Below are positions 28,911 to 36,410 of a stretch of DNA of 50,847 nt, piece after piece (the first letter of the stretch is position 1; each line of letters starts with the position of its first letter). The stretch covers positions 1 through 50,847 of the IMG/VR virus record IMGVR_UViG_3300035678_000003, one strand, 5' to 3'. The translations under genes were made by a program, and so were the position numbers. The DNA comes from a virus. Under the pieces are notes generated by a model. It had not been told where the DNA came from. It did no database searches and saw only the letters and a list, made by a program, of their open reading frames with translations.

Positions 28911-30346
28911 TGGCAGCGGTTGCGGATGCGGCAACCGACCGCGTCAGCCGCGCGAGTATGGGAACGTTGACCGGGCTCACCGTTTGTGTGTGGGCCCGGA
29001 TCAACGCCGTGCACGCGGGCAACCTGTTCCACCCGATCATGCGGATTGCGGCGGCATCCGGCTCGGCGATGATCCTCGGATTTAAGGGGACCAACGGCCG
29101 GACGCCCTCGCTGTATTCCGGCTCCTCGACCACGGGCATCTCCGGCGCTGAGCAAGCGCTTAGTACCGACGTATTCATCGCATGCACGATGAACGCGGGC
29201 CCGGCGGCGATCTTCTATGGCAACACCCCCGGCGGGCCGCTCACCAAGGTTACGGGAACTGTCAACACCACCGGTACGCCGGACACGATCACACTATTCA
29301 GCCGCGCCCCCGCCGACGGAACGGAGTGGCTGGAGGGCGTGCTATCGCACGTGCGGGTGTGGTCCGGCACGCTGCTCACGGATGCGGAGATCGCGGCCGA
29401 AAGTGGGTCCGGCACGGCCGTCAAAGCGGGGGCGTGGTCCGCCTGGGAGATGGTCGGGGCCTCGCTGCTGGACTCGTCGGCGAACGCGCGGCACCTGACC
29501 GCCGGAACCACGGCTCTCGCCAGCGCGGCGGACCCGATCGGCCGCAGTCTGGCGCTCGGGTTCGCGACCGAGACGGATGCGGCTCTCGCCCCCGGACGCA
29601 CCCGCAGGCGGACGCTCTCGATCGCGGCGGAGACGGACACCGCACTGGCCGCCGGACGGGTGCGGCTGCGCGCCCTGGGCCTGGCGACCGAGATCGACGG
29701 CGCGCTGGCACCGGGACACCGCAAGGCGCGAACCCTGGGCATCGCGGCCGAGACCGATACAGCGCTCGCCCCGACTCGCACGCGGGCACGGACGCTCGGG
29801 CTGGCCAGCGAAACCGACATGGGGTTGACCCCGACCCACAGGCGGTCCCGCACGCTGGCGGTAGCGGTAGAAACGGCCGCCGCCCTGGCAAGTACGCGGG
29901 TCCGCTCGCGCGTGCTGGGGCTCGCGGCGGAAGCCAGCCAGGCGCTGGCACCGGGGAGGGTCCGGGCGAGGCTGCTCGGTTTGGCGACGGAGCTGTCGCA
30001 GGCGCTGGCCGCGACGCATCGACGCGCGCTCACGCTGGGGCGAGCGACCGAAACGGACCTGGCACTCTCGCCGGGCACTGGTCGGCAGCAGGCGCTGGGG
30101 CTCGCCGTGGAGACGTCGCTCGCCCTGCTCCCCGGCCACCGGAGGGCACGGGGGCTGCAGGTCGGGGTCGAGTGGGGCCAGGCGCTCGCGATGGTGCGGG
30201 AGGAAGGCCCGTGGCCGCCGGAGTCCCCCGGACCACGCCCCGTTCCGCCGCTGGCCGTTGGCGCACCCGGTACGCGGGTGGTCGTCGCCAGCGGGCCACG
30301 CGAGACGTTGGCGTTCGTTGTCGGCACGCCGCGCGTGCTTCACTAA
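28910..30346 (+). CDS. LamG-type protein with eleven 20-residue tandem repeats
   Basis: 478 residues. Residues 1-200 look like a LamG/concanavalin-like lectin fold (VCVWARI, LSHVRVWSGTLLTDAEIAAES). Residues 212-432 are about eleven tandem repeats of 20 residues, consensus R-x-L-G-L-A-x-E-T-D-x-A-L-A-P-G-R-x-R. The tail is Pro-rich, ending in beta strands. Such proteins act as fibres or head/tail appendages that bind surface glycans. Repeat copies diverge in DNA, so the array is old. It closes the operon; a strong terminator follows at once. Confidence 0.75.
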   Translation: MAAVADAATDRVSRASMGTLTGLTVCVWARINAVHAGNLFHPIMRIAAASGSAMILGFKGTNGRTPSLYSGSSTTGISGAEQALSTDVFIACTMNAGPAAIFYGNTPGGPLTKVTGTVNTTGTPDTITLFSRAPADGTEWLEGVLSHVRVWSGTLLTDAEIAAESGSGTAVKAGAWSAWEMVGASLLDSSANARHLTAGTTALASAADPIGRSLALGFATETDAALAPGRTRRRTLSIAAETDTALAAGRVRLRALGLATEIDGALAPGHRKARTLGIAAETDTALAPTRTRARTLGLASETDMGLTPTHRRSRTLAVAVETAAALASTRVRSRVLGLAAEASQALAPGRVRARLLGLATELSQALAATHRRALTLGRATETDLALSPGTGRQQALGLAVETSLALLPGHRRARGLQVGVEWGQALAMVREEGPWPPESPGPRPVPPLAVGAPGTRVVVASGPRETLAFVVGTPRVLH

Positions 30347-30347
30347 G

Positions 30348-30389
30348 GTTTCGGCCCGAGCCTCTTCCCCGACTGGCTCGGGCCGAAAC
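30348..30389 (+). terminator. Strong hairpin terminator
   Basis: GTTTCGGCCCGAGCC / GGCTCGGGCCGAAAC, a perfect 15-bp stem with a 12-nt loop, starting 2 nt after the stop of the LamG gene and followed by TTGTG. One of the strongest terminators in the window. Confidence 0.88.
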
Positions 30390-30399
30390 TTGTGCGAGG

Positions 30400-30418
30400 T
30401 TTACCAAGCTGGTAAAGT
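30400..30418 (+). promoter_or_regulatory. Operator-promoter (TTTACCAAGCTGGTAAAGT)
   Basis: Fully symmetric: TTTACCA-AGC-TGGTAAA with an extended -10 TGGTAAAGT. Predicted +1 near 30425, directly at the start of a structured leader. Confidence 0.85.
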
Positions 30419-30427
30419 AGGCACTTC

Positions 30428-30507
30428 GAGCGGGGCCCACCCCGGCGGTAACGCAGCCGGGGCACCCCAGCCGAGTCGGTAACGCGGACTCGGGCCCGGC
30501 CCCGCTC
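30428..30507 (+). ncRNA. Predicted three-way-junction leader RNA with twin GGUAACGCR loops
   Basis: GAGCGGGGCC (30428-30437) pairs with GGCCCCGCTC (30498-30507) and encloses two hairpins: CCCCGGC/GCCGGGG (30440-30462) with loop GGUAACGCA, and CCGAGTC/GACTCGG (30471-30493) with loop GGUAACGCG. The near-identical loops on different stems indicate selection on the loop sequence. The structure begins within a few nt of the predicted +1 and is followed by CCTGCC and AGAGGAG before the ATG at 30536. It could be a ligand- or protein-responsive leader, or mRNA protection. Confidence 0.6.
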
Positions 30508-30535
30508 GTCCTGCCGATCAACCAGAGGAGCCCCG

Positions 30536-30904
30536 ATGCCGACCTTCTCCCACACCCGCCGTCCGTTCAGTGGTTGCAACGATGACGAGCTCGCCGTGGT
30601 CATCCGTTCGCTGTCCGGCATGGGAGACACCCCGAACGCGCTGGACGCGGCGATGCGGGAAAGCGAGCTGCGGATCGTCGCCAAGGCGCTGCCCGGCATC
30701 GACGAGCGCGAAGAGCGCATCCTGTTCGCACTGGCGCTGCGCAAGACCCGCGAGGTCCGGCAGGCGAGCGACAAGACGGGCTTCGAGGCCAAAAAGGCGT
30801 CCGCTATCGCGAAGATGGCCGAGGACGAGCTGCGCGAGACCTACGGGCTCGAGATCGACTGGACCGACTGCTCGGTCGAGCCCGTGCAGGAGCTGCAGGG
30901 ATGA
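30536..30904 (+). CDS. Helical hypothetical protein
   Basis: 122 residues, largely helical and charged (ELRIVAKALPGIDEREERILFALALRK region, KKASAIAKMAEDELRETYG). ATG at 30536 with AGAGGAG upstream; the long structured leader precedes it. Its stop overlaps the ATG of a membrane peptide. Function unknown. Confidence 0.65.
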   Translation: MPTFSHTRRPFSGCNDDELAVVIRSLSGMGDTPNALDAAMRESELRIVAKALPGIDEREERILFALALRKTREVRQASDKTGFEAKKASAIAKMAEDELRETYGLEIDWTDCSVEPVQELQG

Positions 30905-30987
30905 GCGAAGCGGATCTCACCCTCGTGTACGCGCTGGCAGCCCTGGGGCTGGTCATCTGGGCCTGTTTGGTAGCGCGACCCAAATAA
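30901..30987 (+). CDS. 28-residue single-span membrane peptide
   Basis: ATG at 30901 overlaps the previous TGA (ATGA). The product is a short acidic start (MSEADL) and one hydrophobic segment (VYALAALGLVIWACLV) ending in ARPK, giving an N-out/C-in orientation by the positive-inside rule. It resembles other tiny membrane peptides of this genome. Confidence 0.5.
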   Translation: MSEADLTLVYALAALGLVIWACLVARPK

Positions 30988-31000
30988 AACTTGCGTCGTG

Positions 31001-31019
31001 TTTACCTTCATGGTAAAGT
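31001..31019 (+). promoter_or_regulatory. Operator-promoter (TTTACCTTCATGGTAAAGT)
   Basis: Arms TTTACC / GGTAAA with extended -10 TGGTAAAGT. Leader contains CCTGCC at 31038-31043 and GAAGGAG before the ATG at 31058. Confidence 0.8.
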
Positions 31020-31057
31020 AGTCCTCACACCGCTTCCCCTGCCTGAAGGAGCCCCCG

Positions 31058-31459
31058 ATGCCGAACACCACCCCGACCCGCAAGCCGCTCACCGACGCCA
31101 CCTGGGCCGACCACGGCACGGTCCAGGGCAACTCGCAGATCGCGTGGCCCGCGCTGTCGGACCTGGAGCACCAGCTTGCCGAGGCGCGCGGCTGGGACAT
31201 CGAGATTGCCCGTGCGCTCATGTACTCGGTCAACACCCTGATGCCGATCGTGCTCACCTGGGACACGCAGCTGAACGGCGCGTACGGCGAGCCGGGCCGG
31301 ATCGAGCGCACCACGACCACCGTGATCGTTAACTACGTCACGAACCCACACAAGGACTCGCCTGCCATCCGCATCCGACACTGCGGCTTCGGCCACGAGG
31401 TACGCATGGAGCGCATCGTGTCCGCCAAGGTGCCCGAGACCACCGTCGAATACATCTGA
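31058..31459 (+). CDS. Hypothetical protein
   Basis: 133 residues, mixed alpha/beta (LEHQLAEARGWDIEIARALMYSV as a long helix, then TTTTVIVNYVTN and AIRIRHCGFGHEV strands). A single gene with its own operator-promoter and terminator, the layout of an individually regulated early or accessory gene. Family not recognised. Confidence 0.65.
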   Translation: MPNTTPTRKPLTDATWADHGTVQGNSQIAWPALSDLEHQLAEARGWDIEIARALMYSVNTLMPIVLTWDTQLNGAYGEPGRIERTTTTVIVNYVTNPHKDSPAIRIRHCGFGHEVRMERIVSAKVPETTVEYI

Positions 31460-31505
31460 GAGGAGGTGGCACCTGGACTGACCAACAACTAAATTGATCT
31501 CCCCC

Positions 31506-31537
31506 GATGGCCCGTCTGGTCGCTCAGACGGGCCATC
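31506..31537 (+). terminator. Hairpin terminator
   Basis: GATGGCCCGTCT / AGACGGGCCATC, a perfect 12-bp stem with an 8-nt loop, 46 nt after the stop at 31459, followed by GTCATGT. Confidence 0.8.
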
Positions 31538-31711
31538 GTCATGTGGCGTGGGCTAGGAGAGGGGAAGGGGTAATTCTTTTTGAAAGCGCTTCCTTGATTC
31601 ATCGAGTCTTGATTGATCCCTCCGTCGTCACCGCGCGTAGACAGCGGCGGGTTGGTCCGGGCCTCGCAGAGGTGTCGCGCGGGGCTCGTCGTCACTCCTC
31701 GTTGCGCAAGC

Positions 31712-31765
31712 TGATGAGTTTATAGCAAGCCCACCCCCGGTACATGTCCTGCTATAAACTCATCA
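31712..31765. repeat. 54-bp palindromic element, copy B (inverted relative to copy A)
   Basis: TGATGAGTTTATAGCAAG and CCTGCTATAAACTCATCA (17 of 18 paired) flank an 18-nt centre. The centre GCCC...ACATGT is the reverse complement of that in copy A, so the entire 54-bp unit is present in the opposite orientation 18 kb away. Both copies are followed by GG then a CTACT/GCTAC and GGAGTAG stretch. Confidence 0.85.
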
Positions 31766-31867
31766 GGCTGCTACGCGGAGTAGTCGCGGGTCGAGTGTTA
31801 CGGGGAGTAGCTGCGGGGCTGTAGCACACCTCGCGAGCTGCGCGCAAGTTCGGGAAAGGCGGGTTCC

Positions 31868-31876
31868 TGGTATGAT
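31868..31876 (+). promoter_or_regulatory. Extended -10 promoter of the capsid operon (TGGTATGAT)
   Basis: Near-consensus TGG-TATGAT without the palindromic partner, about 45 nt before the protease/scaffold gene. Lack of the operator arm suggests it escapes the common regulator and serves late, high-level expression. Confidence 0.55.
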
Positions 31877-31920
31877 GGCGCTCGGAACTTCGGTCCGGAC
31901 CCCGAACGGAAGCGCACCCC

Positions 31921-33063
31921 ATGACCACAGACAAGCAGATCCTCACGCCCTCCGCCGTCAGCGAGGCCATCGAGCTGAGCACCGGTGGACGCTGGCGTAA
32001 GCAGATTTTGCCGCTGCGTTCGATCGAGTACAAGGGCCGGACGCTCGACTTCAACCGCCAGTACCTGACCGGGCTGCGCGACTCGTTCAAGCGACGCGCG
32101 TTCGATCAGGTGCCCGTGCAGATCGCCGACTCGAAGAACAAGCACAACAACGACCCGCGCAACTTCGGCGGCGACCTGGTCGACGTGGAATTGGCGTCTG
32201 ACGGGTTGTACGGAATCTTCGAGCCCAGCCCCGGCGGCCGGGCCATCCTGGAGACGAACCCCAAGATCGGTGTTTCCGCCCGGATCTTGGAGGGCTACAC
32301 TCGCTCCGACGGCAAGCAGTTCCCCAAGGCGCTGCAGCACGTGCTGCTCACGGTCGACCCCCATATCGCGGGCATGAAGCCGTGGGAGAAGGTCGAGCTG
32401 TCCAGCGAACTCGAAGCGGCCGACACCCTGGATCTGTCGGACACGGAATACGAACAGGAGACCGGAATGGTTGTCAAGAAGGCCGCGCCCAAGGCGGAAG
32501 ACAAGACCACGGACGGCGAGCCGATCACGCTGTCGGCCGAGGAGTACGCGACGTTCCAGGAGATGGCCAAGCAGCACGCGGCCGTCCTGGAGTTCACCGC
32601 GAATCTCGACCCGGCGGACGTCGAGGACGACCCGGACGACGAGGAAGACGCGGAGGACACCGAAGACGGCGAGGACAAGGCCCCGACCGTCGACCCGAAC
32701 GTCACGCTCACCCTGGACGCGCAGTCGGCCCAGATCCTGGAGCTGACGAACCGCCTTCGCGAGAAGGACATCCAGCGCGAACTCGATGACCTCGCGGACA
32801 CCGGGCTCGCCCCCTCGATCATCGAGGCTGCTCGGCCGCTGCTGTCGGTCGGCGAGGGCACGATCGAGCTGTCGAACGGCGAGGACCTCGACCTGGGGGA
32901 GGCGACGCGCTCGCTGCTCAAGACGATCACGGAGCTCGCCAACAACGGCGAGGCCCTGGTCAACTTCGACGCGGAGGTGGGGCTTTCGGCTGAGTCCGAC
33001 CCGCAGCAGGCCGCACGAACCGCGATGCTGGACGCGTGGGAAGCCGTTTCCCCGACCGACTAA
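31921..33063 (+). CDS. Capsid maturation protease / scaffold
   Basis: 380 residues. Residues 1-150 resemble Mu-type prohead proteases that act on their own scaffold (LPLRSIEYKGRTLDFNRQYL, FDQVPVQIADSKN, GGDLVDVELASDGLYGIFEP, SARILEGYTRSDGK). Residues 165-380 are acidic, coiled-coil-like scaffold (DDPDDEEDAEDTEDGEDKA; ILELTNRLREKDIQREL). It lies directly before decoration and major capsid genes, as expected. The catalytic Ser/His assignment cannot be made with certainty from sequence alone. Confidence 0.75.
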   Translation: MTTDKQILTPSAVSEAIELSTGGRWRKQILPLRSIEYKGRTLDFNRQYLTGLRDSFKRRAFDQVPVQIADSKNKHNNDPRNFGGDLVDVELASDGLYGIFEPSPGGRAILETNPKIGVSARILEGYTRSDGKQFPKALQHVLLTVDPHIAGMKPWEKVELSSELEAADTLDLSDTEYEQETGMVVKKAAPKAEDKTTDGEPITLSAEEYATFQEMAKQHAAVLEFTANLDPADVEDDPDDEEDAEDTEDGEDKAPTVDPNVTLTLDAQSAQILELTNRLREKDIQRELDDLADTGLAPSIIEAARPLLSVGEGTIELSNGEDLDLGEATRSLLKTITELANNGEALVNFDAEVGLSAESDPQQAARTAMLDAWEAVSPTD

Positions 33064-33104
33064 GTCCGGGCGACCGGTCAACCCGCTAGAAAGGAAAAGC
33101 CGTC

Positions 33105-33536
33105 ATGGCAGCAGTCGTTCCTTACAACACCCTCGGCCCGGACACCTACGACGCGAACGTCCTCATTCCTGGGGCCGTGCTCGTCGAGCCGGACGCGACC
33201 ACGGGCAAGGTGAAGGTCGCAACGGCCGCCACCGTGAAGTGCCTCGGCGTCGCGCTCTACTCGGCCGCGCCGCAGGGCTCGATCCAGGGCGCAACCGCGT
33301 ACGGCGAGGTTGTGATCGACATGTCGACCCTGCAGACCGAACTCGCGGTCGGCTGGCAGGGTACGTACAAGCTCAAGGCTACTGGCGCGATTGCGTTCGG
33401 TGACCCGGTCATCTGCGCCGCAAACGGCACGGTGGCGAGTGCCGCCGCTCCCGCTGCGGGCACCCAGGTGGGTCGGTGCGTCGAACCGCTCGGTATCGCG
33501 GGTGGCGCAATCGGCCTGATCCGGCTCTCGCTCTAA
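33105..33536 (+). CDS. Capsid decoration / stabilisation protein (DUF2190-like)
   Basis: 143 residues, Gly/Ala-rich and beta-rich: LIPGAVLVEPDATTGKVKVA, GVALYSAAPQGSIQG, VVIDMSTLQ, AIAFGDPVICAANGTV, RCVEPLGIAGG. This alternating turn pattern is typical of DUF2190 proteins found between scaffold and major capsid genes. ATG at 33105 with GAAAGGAAAAG upstream. Confidence 0.72.
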   Translation: MAAVVPYNTLGPDTYDANVLIPGAVLVEPDATTGKVKVATAATVKCLGVALYSAAPQGSIQGATAYGEVVIDMSTLQTELAVGWQGTYKLKATGAIAFGDPVICAANGTVASAAAPAAGTQVGRCVEPLGIAGGAIGLIRLSL

Positions 33537-33573
33537 GGGCGTCCGGGAAACTCGATAGGAAAGGGAAACTCGG

Positions 33574-34497
33574 ATGGCAACCGTTCCGGTTACGTACAGC
33601 AACCAGGGCCCCCGGATCACCGTCAACGCGATGATCAAGGACCCCCTGCTCATCCGTCAGCGCATGCTGCGCATGTCGGACAAGCAGTTCATCATGGAGG
33701 CCCTGCTCCGCAACGCGGGGTCGGCCGAGAGCGGCGTGATCCAGTACGAGGAGAGCGCGCCGCAGTTCCTCGACGACGACATGGCCGTCGTCGCGGAAGG
33801 TGCCGAGATCCCCCTTGGCACCGGGTCCGAGGGTCTGTGGAAGGCAGCCGCGACGATCAAGATCGCTCGCGGTATCGTCATCACGCAGGAGGCTCGTGAC
33901 CGGAACCGCTTCGACCTGGTTCAGAAGCGCATGAACCAGGTTCGCAACACCATGGTCCGCGCCTGGGAACGTCGGCTCTTCGCGATGCTCTCGACCCACC
34001 CGGACATCCCGACCGTCTCGACGGCCGGGGACGCGTGGACCGGTGCGGTGCCGCTGATCCGCAAGGACATCATCCTGGCAAAGAAGCAGGTCGGGCAGGC
34101 CGTCGCGCCGTCCACAGGCAACGCGGACGACTTCCTCGGATTCAACGCGGACACCCTGGTCGTGTCGGAGAACGTCGCCTACACGATGACCCTGGACCCC
34201 GCGTTCGTCGACATCTACAAGTCGAGCCCGATCATCACGAAGAGCCCGATCTACACCGGGCAGCTTGAAAACGAAGTCGAAGGTCTCACGATCATGACTT
34301 CGCGCTTCCTCCCGGACACGTTCGCGTACGTCATGGAACGGAAGACGATCGGCGGCTACGCGGACGAGCGTCCGCTGTTCATCTCCCCGACCAAGCGGGA
34401 CGACGACCGCGAGATCTGGCGCTCGAACGTCGTGCGCCGGACCGGGATGTTCCTCGACGAGCCGCTGGCTTGCGCGAAGATCGCCATCACCGTCTAA
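33574..34497 (+). CDS. Major capsid protein (HK97 fold)
   Basis: 307 residues. Order and sequence fit HK97-fold capsid proteins: N-arm, MIKDPLLIRQRMLRM, then FLDDDMAVVAEGAEIPLG, then TIKIARGIVITQEARDRNRFDLV (spine helix), LVVSENVAYTMTLDP, and a C-terminal P-domain ending RRTGMFLDEPLACAKIAITV. ATG at 33574 with AAAGGGAAA upstream. It should be the most abundant virion protein; it follows the decoration gene by 37 nt. Confidence 0.88.
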   Translation: MATVPVTYSNQGPRITVNAMIKDPLLIRQRMLRMSDKQFIMEALLRNAGSAESGVIQYEESAPQFLDDDMAVVAEGAEIPLGTGSEGLWKAAATIKIARGIVITQEARDRNRFDLVQKRMNQVRNTMVRAWERRLFAMLSTHPDIPTVSTAGDAWTGAVPLIRKDIILAKKQVGQAVAPSTGNADDFLGFNADTLVVSENVAYTMTLDPAFVDIYKSSPIITKSPIYTGQLENEVEGLTIMTSRFLPDTFAYVMERKTIGGYADERPLFISPTKRDDDREIWRSNVVRRTGMFLDEPLACAKIAITV

Positions 34498-34538
34498 TCG
34501 GGTACGCTGGGGTCCCCCTCCCGAGGAAAGGTAGTGGA

Positions 34539-35048
34539 ATGACCGAGAAGAAGGTAGCCTGGTCGCAGATCACACTTGCGACGGGCCGAGTGCACCAGGC
34601 GTCCAAGGAGCCGTATGTGGTCTCCTACAAAAAGGGCGACCTGGTCGACCGCGACGAGCACGATTCGGACGCGTGGCGTGAGAAGTTCGACCGGCTGGTC
34701 GAGGCGAAGGCGCTCGTGGACGTGGACGAGGCCGTGGACCGCTCGCAGTACCAGAGCGCGTTCGACGTCCCGCTCACGGGTGGTCCGGGCGAGAGCGAAG
34801 TCCGGTTGGTCGTGGACGAGGAGAACGACGATCTCGGAGACGACGACGAGGAGGACGGCGAAGAGCCGACCGACTCCGTCACGCCGGACTCGGTACCGGA
34901 CGACCAGCCCACCGACGAGCCCGCTCGACCGAGCGTCAACGCGTCGGGTGCCGTGTGGCACCAGTACGCCGAGACCGTCGGTGTCGAGGTCGCGCCGGAC
35001 GCCAAGCGCGCCGACGTGATTCAGGCTGTCGAAGCGGCGGGGAAGTAA
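34539..35048 (+). CDS. Head-associated acidic protein
   Basis: 169 residues. The N-terminal 70 residues are mixed (KVAWSQITLATGRVHQ, EKFDRLVEAKALVDVDEAV). A very acidic linker runs from about 90 to 130 (ENDDLGDDDEEDGEEPTD), and the last 35 residues form a small helical domain (GAVWHQYAETVGVEVAPDAK) shaped like the one ending the protein at 36411-36770. ATG at 34539 with GAGGAAAGG upstream. It sits between capsid and connector genes, so a head-tail joining or capsid-binding role is likely. Confidence 0.62.
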   Translation: MTEKKVAWSQITLATGRVHQASKEPYVVSYKKGDLVDRDEHDSDAWREKFDRLVEAKALVDVDEAVDRSQYQSAFDVPLTGGPGESEVRLVVDEENDDLGDDDEEDGEEPTDSVTPDSVPDDQPTDEPARPSVNASGAVWHQYAETVGVEVAPDAKRADVIQAVEAAGK

Positions 35049-35054
35049 CGCACC

Positions 35055-35540
35055 ATGAGCCAGTACGTGACTGAAGAAGAGGTTCGGCTAGTCCTCAGTC
35101 GCAACAAAGATGACGTCGCCGGAAACGCGGCAAGCCTGGACGACGCGAACATGCGAGACCAGATCGAGGAGGCCCAGACCCGGGTCGACTCGAAGCTGGC
35201 GACCGTATACAAGACGCCGTTCGAGCCTGTCCCGACCATGATCCGAAACATCACTCGGGACATCGCCGCGTATCTGGCCGACCTCACCTTCCGGGAATTT
35301 CGGGACTACGGTTCCGAGCTGAACCCGGTCTACCTGCGGTACAAAGACGCGATCAAGCAGCTGGACGAGATCGCGGCCGGAAAAATCGTGATTCCCGGCA
35401 ATCCCCCGCCGGACGACGGCGCGCAGGCCGGATCCAACGAAGTGGTCGCCGTGTTCGGCGGCGAACTGGAGTTGGACTACGACCCGTACCGCAACCGCAA
35501 GGACTACGAGCGGCCCGTGTTCTTCGGCCGCTATGAGTAA
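35055..35540 (+). CDS. Head-tail connector / head completion protein (DUF1320-like)
   Basis: 161 residues with the N-terminal pattern YVTEEEVRLVLSRN, helices DANMRDQIEEAQTRVDSKLATVY and TMIRNITRDIAAYLADLTFREF of the gp6/gp36-type connector proteins that form a ring beneath the portal. The C-terminus is a Pro/Asp-rich tail. ATG at 35055. It overlaps the next gene by 8 nt. Confidence 0.72.
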   Translation: MSQYVTEEEVRLVLSRNKDDVAGNAASLDDANMRDQIEEAQTRVDSKLATVYKTPFEPVPTMIRNITRDIAAYLADLTFREFRDYGSELNPVYLRYKDAIKQLDEIAAGKIVIPGNPPPDDGAQAGSNEVVAVFGGELELDYDPYRNRKDYERPVFFGRYE

Positions 35541-35976
35541 GAACTTCGCCGACGAGGGCGTGCCGGAGATCCTCGACATGGTCGGGGATGGCAAGCTGTC
35601 CGGTACCCTCACGATCGACCAGGTCTACGCGAAGTACCAGCACGAGCGCCTGGACCTGCACCACCCGCGCGGCGGCAAGGCGCGGTACCTGGCGGACCCG
35701 TTCGTCGAGAACTACCGCCTATACCTGCAGCGAATCGCGGACCACGTGCTGGAGCCAGACGGGATGGTCGACGCGATGGCGGACGTGCTAGACAGCCTCT
35801 CGTCAGCATCCGCGCGCGAGACCCCCGTCGAGTTCTACAACCTGGCCCGCAGTCACGGGGTGGTGGTCCGGGATCGTGGAGCGATTGCCCGCCAGCGTCG
35901 GCCCGCTCAGGGGCGGCTGAGCAAGGACGAACTCCGTGAACAACGGAAGGGCAGGCGCAGCCGTGGCAATCGATGA
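35533..35976 (+). CDS. Head-tail joining protein
   Basis: 147 residues; N-terminal FADEGVPEILDMVGDGKLSG, a helical body (VENYRLYLQRIADHVLEPDGMVDAMADVL) and a basic tail (RRPAQGRLSKDELREQRKGRRSRGNR in part). By gene order it corresponds to head closure or neck proteins. It overlaps both neighbours, which indicates coupled translation. Confidence 0.6.
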   Translation: MSKNFADEGVPEILDMVGDGKLSGTLTIDQVYAKYQHERLDLHHPRGGKARYLADPFVENYRLYLQRIADHVLEPDGMVDAMADVLDSLSSASARETPVEFYNLARSHGVVVRDRGAIARQRRPAQGRLSKDELREQRKGRRSRGNR

Positions 35977-36373
35977 CACTCTGCTGGCGAAGTGGCTATC
36001 GGACACGGCAACCGAGGCCGGATTCCTGAAGAAGGTCCCGTTCGAGGTCGGCCCGGACATTTCCGAATACGCCAACGCCGACACGGCCGGATGCGTTACT
36101 CCCGTCGGCGGATTCGGCTTGGCGAATGAGGGAATCTTCGATCAGCCGCAGTTCCAGGTGCGTATCCGGGCCCGCGAGCACCAGCTGCAGGCGCTCAAAC
36201 AGACGATGGACTACATCGACCGGAAGCTGATTCTGGAAGTGTCCCATATGGCGCTATGGGACACTTGGGTAGTGGTAGCTGGACGCAGTGGGTCCGGACC
36301 CGTCCCGCTGCAGGAAGACACCAGGGAGAGGCGCTCCTACGTGTGCACCTACTTCGCACAAGTCGAACTGTAG
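35936..36373 (+). CDS. Minor capsid / tail terminator-like protein
   Basis: 145 residues. LLAKWLSDTATEAGFLKKVPFEVGP, DQPQFQVRIRAREHQLQAL and TMDYIDRKLILEVSHM fit the small alpha/beta tail-terminator group that caps the tail tube. GTG at 35936 overlaps the previous gene by 41 nt; GTG at 35963 is a possible shorter start. It lies right before the tail-tube gene as expected. Confidence 0.65.
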   Translation: MNNGRAGAAVAIDDTLLAKWLSDTATEAGFLKKVPFEVGPDISEYANADTAGCVTPVGGFGLANEGIFDQPQFQVRIRAREHQLQALKQTMDYIDRKLILEVSHMALWDTWVVVAGRSGSGPVPLQEDTRERRSYVCTYFAQVEL

Positions 36374-36410
36374 TAAGCTTCACCCGAGAGCGCGACCCGA
36401 GGAGCACGCA

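Larger units (their letters stand above)
31538..31920 (+). other. Intergenic region upstream of the capsid operon
   Basis: No gene is supported in these 383 bases. They hold an AT-richer patch (31571-31620) with TTGATT repeated, element B at 31712-31765, two copies of a GGAGTAG-containing motif (31776-31782 and 31804-31810) also found next to element A, and a promoter at 31868-31876. Confidence 0.6.

Noticed and set aside
34503-34508. TACGCT (34503) and TACTAT (37382) as promoters within the structural operon
   Set aside because: They match TAnnnT only, without TGG extension, operator or -35; such hexamers are expected by chance between genes.
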